A stretch of DNA of 7,059 bases from Syntrophomonadaceae bacterium (GTDB lineage: Bacteria > Bacillota > Dethiobacteria > DTU022): positions 1-7,059 of the forward strand of contig SKWE01000160.1 in assembly GCA_007129055.1 (NCBI GenBank), read 5' to 3'. A program made the position numbers and the translations under genes. The notes beneath the pieces were generated by a model, which was given only the letters and a program-made list of their open reading frames with translations, did not search any database and was not told the origin of the DNA. This document shows, piece after piece, positions 5,563 to 7,059 of the stretch. Numbering within the stretch: the first letter of the stretch is position 1; each line of letters opens with the position of its first letter.

Positions 5563-7059
5563 TTACCCGGCTGACTTAATCTGGTCCCGCACCAGTTCCT
5601 TTACTATTTTTAAAGCCTCCGGCAGGGCTGAAGGATCTTTGCCCCCGGCCTGGGCCAGATCTGGCTTTCCACCGCCACCGCCGCCAACCCTGCGTGCGAC
5701 TTCCTTAATGATGGCATTGGCCTGCAGGCCCCTTTGCAGCAAGTCTTTTGTGACAGATCCGACAAGGATAACCTTACCGTCGGCAACTGCACCGAGGACA
5801 ACTACAACAGAGTCGATGCTGTTCTTAACCTCATCCATTACCAGGCGCAGTGAATCGATGTCGTCAGCTGCAACCTTCGCACTCAACACTTTAGCCCCAT
5901 CCACCTCTTCAACAGCTTCAAGGAGCGCCTTTACTTCGAAGGCTGCCATTTTCTGTTTCATTTCTTTCAACGCTTTAGCCTGGCTTTTGCTATCTGCCAG
6001 AAACTCATTGAATTTTTCCTGTAAACGGCTCTCGGTTGTATTAAGCGCATCAGCTATACTTGCTATAACTTCCTCTCGCTGAACTGTTTTCCGGTATGAG
6101 TTCATGCCCACCGATGCCTCAATGCGGCGCAGTCCGGAACCGATTCCTTCTTCCGATACAATTTTAAAAAGGCCAATTTCACCTGTTGCAGAAACATGGG
6201 TGCCCCCGCACAGCTCGCGGGTGTAATCACCGGTAGAAATCATCCGCACCGCATCTGCCTCGTATTTGTCGTCAAAAATAGCAGTGGCCCCGATATCTTT
6301 TGCCTCTTCCAGGGTAGTGATCGAGGCTTCAACCGGCATATTCATGAGCACAACCTGGTTTACTTCTTTTTCAATTGAGTGCAGATTTTCAGCTGTTAAA
6401 CCGGCAAAATGATTAAAATCAAAACGCAGTCTATCGGGTGCTACCAGTGAGCCGGCCTGGTTTACATGGTCACCGAGGCAGTTTCTGAGCGCCCGGTGCA
6501 GCAGGTGCGTAGCAGTGTGGCTGCGGGTTATGCCCCTGCGCCTTGAATCTTCCACTTTTGCCGTAAGAGCATCGCCAACCGCAGCGCTTCCTTCCTTAAC
6601 TGTGCCGCGATGGATTATCTGGCCCCAGGGACTGTAAAAGGTATCTTCTACTAAAACTTCAAGCCCTGATCCGGATGTTATAACCCCTGTATCTCCAACC
6701 TGCCCTCCTGCCTCGGCATAAAAGGGAGTTTGATCAAGGACCAGTTCAACTTTATCGTCTTTTTTAAACCCGGCTTTATTTTCACCATCAACGAAGGCCA
6801 GCAGCAGCTTAGCTTCCTGCTCCAGGGTTTCGTAGCCGGTAAATTCTGTGGAGAGCTGTTCTACAGCCTTGTATTTTTCAACTACTTCATCCCCACCGGC
6901 AGCGCGGGCAGCCGCCCGTCCGCGATCCTGCTGCTGTTTGAGGTTGTTGTCAAAAGCGCCGCGATCTATCTCGATCCCTTTTTCAGCGGTAATCTCTGCT
7001 GTCAGGTCGAGGGGGAACCCGTACGTATCATAGAGTTTGAAGGCAATATCTCCGGGAAA
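5563..7059 (-). CDS. alaS: Alanyl-tRNA synthetase, C-terminal 498 residues (5' end outside the window)
   Basis: Charges tRNA-Ala with alanine in the cytoplasm and clears mischarged Ser/Gly-tRNA-Ala. The frame is open from the right edge to TAA at 5563-5565, without interruption. The visible part begins at the FKLYDTYGFPLDLT segment, so roughly the first 375 residues (the class II aminoacylation core) are missing. Window residues 181-185 are HTATH and 284-288 are CGGTH, the zinc-binding His/Cys set of the editing domain. A heptad-like helical stretch at about 340-380 leads into the C-terminal DHHA1 (C-Ala) domain with ARRVGGGGGGKPDLAQAGGKDP (glycine run at 459-464). All expected editing residues are present, so the enzyme looks functional. 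An internal GTG at 6555 is not a real start. It is the first visible gene of the housekeeping operon; any T-box leader would lie beyond position 7059. Confidence 0.97.
   Translation of the reverse strand, partial: FPGDIAFKLYDTYGFPLDLTAEITAEKGIEIDRGAFDNNLKQQQDRGRAAARAAGGDEVVEKYKAVEQLSTEFTGYETLEQEAKLLLAFVDGENKAGFKKDDKVELVLDQTPFYAEAGGQVGDTGVITSGSGLEVLVEDTFYSPWGQIIHRGTVKEGSAAVGDALTAKVEDSRRRGITRSHTATHLLHRALRNCLGDHVNQAGSLVAPDRLRFDFNHFAGLTAENLHSIEKEVNQVVLMNMPVEASITTLEEAKDIGATAIFDDKYEADAVRMISTGDYTRELCGGTHVSATGEIGLFKIVSEEGIGSGLRRIEASVGMNSYRKTVQREEVIASIADALNTTESRLQEKFNEFLADSKSQAKALKEMKQKMAAFEVKALLEAVEEVDGAKVLSAKVAADDIDSLRLVMDEVKNSIDSVVVVLGAVADGKVILVGSVTKDLLQRGLQANAIIKEVARRVGGGGGGKPDLAQAGGKDPSALPEALKIVKELVRDQIKSAG

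Noticed and set aside
5522..6082. A 186-codon plus-strand open frame opposite alaS
   Set aside because: Low-complexity Ser/Ala/Thr-rich translation, antisense to the conserved alaS C-terminus, with no family resemblance.

Overview
The window suggests a low-to-moderate GC member of the Firmicutes, most likely a Clostridia-type lineage. The right half carries the conserved Firmicutes gene run alaS - ireB(yrzL) - ruvX(yrrK) - DUF1292(yrzB) - mltG. All genes read on the minus strand, each with a strong Shine-Dalgarno sequence or a very short gap to its neighbour. No RNA gene, CRISPR array, insertion sequence or integrase was seen. The species assignment is an inference from gene order and protein style; no search could be run.

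Right part (about 3395-7059, read right to left): the C-terminal 498 residues of alanyl-tRNA synthetase, the small regulator IreB, the RNase H-like RuvX/YqgF, an acidic DUF1292 protein, and the membrane-anchored lytic transglycosylase MltG, which uses a TTG start. Gaps of 13-27 bp suggest one housekeeping operon. Its promoter lies outside the window.

Left part (1-3240): an accessory locus. It starts with a regulator made of a SARP-type winged helix, a bacterial transcriptional activator domain (BTAD) and a C-terminal domain that looks like a degenerate GGDEF fold. A 179-bp AT-rich gap follows. It holds two perfect 8-bp direct repeats, TTCGTAAC, with an 11-bp period, placed 10 bp upstream of a TATAAT -10 box that lacks a good -35. 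This is close to the architecture of SARP-activated promoters. Downstream lie two tandem, paralogous small proteins (78 and 81 aa; their cores align without gaps over about 38 residues) and then a large exported protein. That protein has a TasA/camelysin-like (SipW-dependent type) N-terminus and a DUF11-like adhesin repeat, and it runs off the left edge. Its reading frame is open for all 433 residues in the window.

Working model (inference): the BTAD regulator switches on a small operon through the tandem repeat. The operon makes two cytoplasmic small proteins of unknown function and a surface or matrix protein that would need a SipW-like signal peptidase, presumably encoded beyond position 1. 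Base composition is visibly more AT-rich on the left than in the alaS-mltG operon, consistent with an accessory module beside a core operon.
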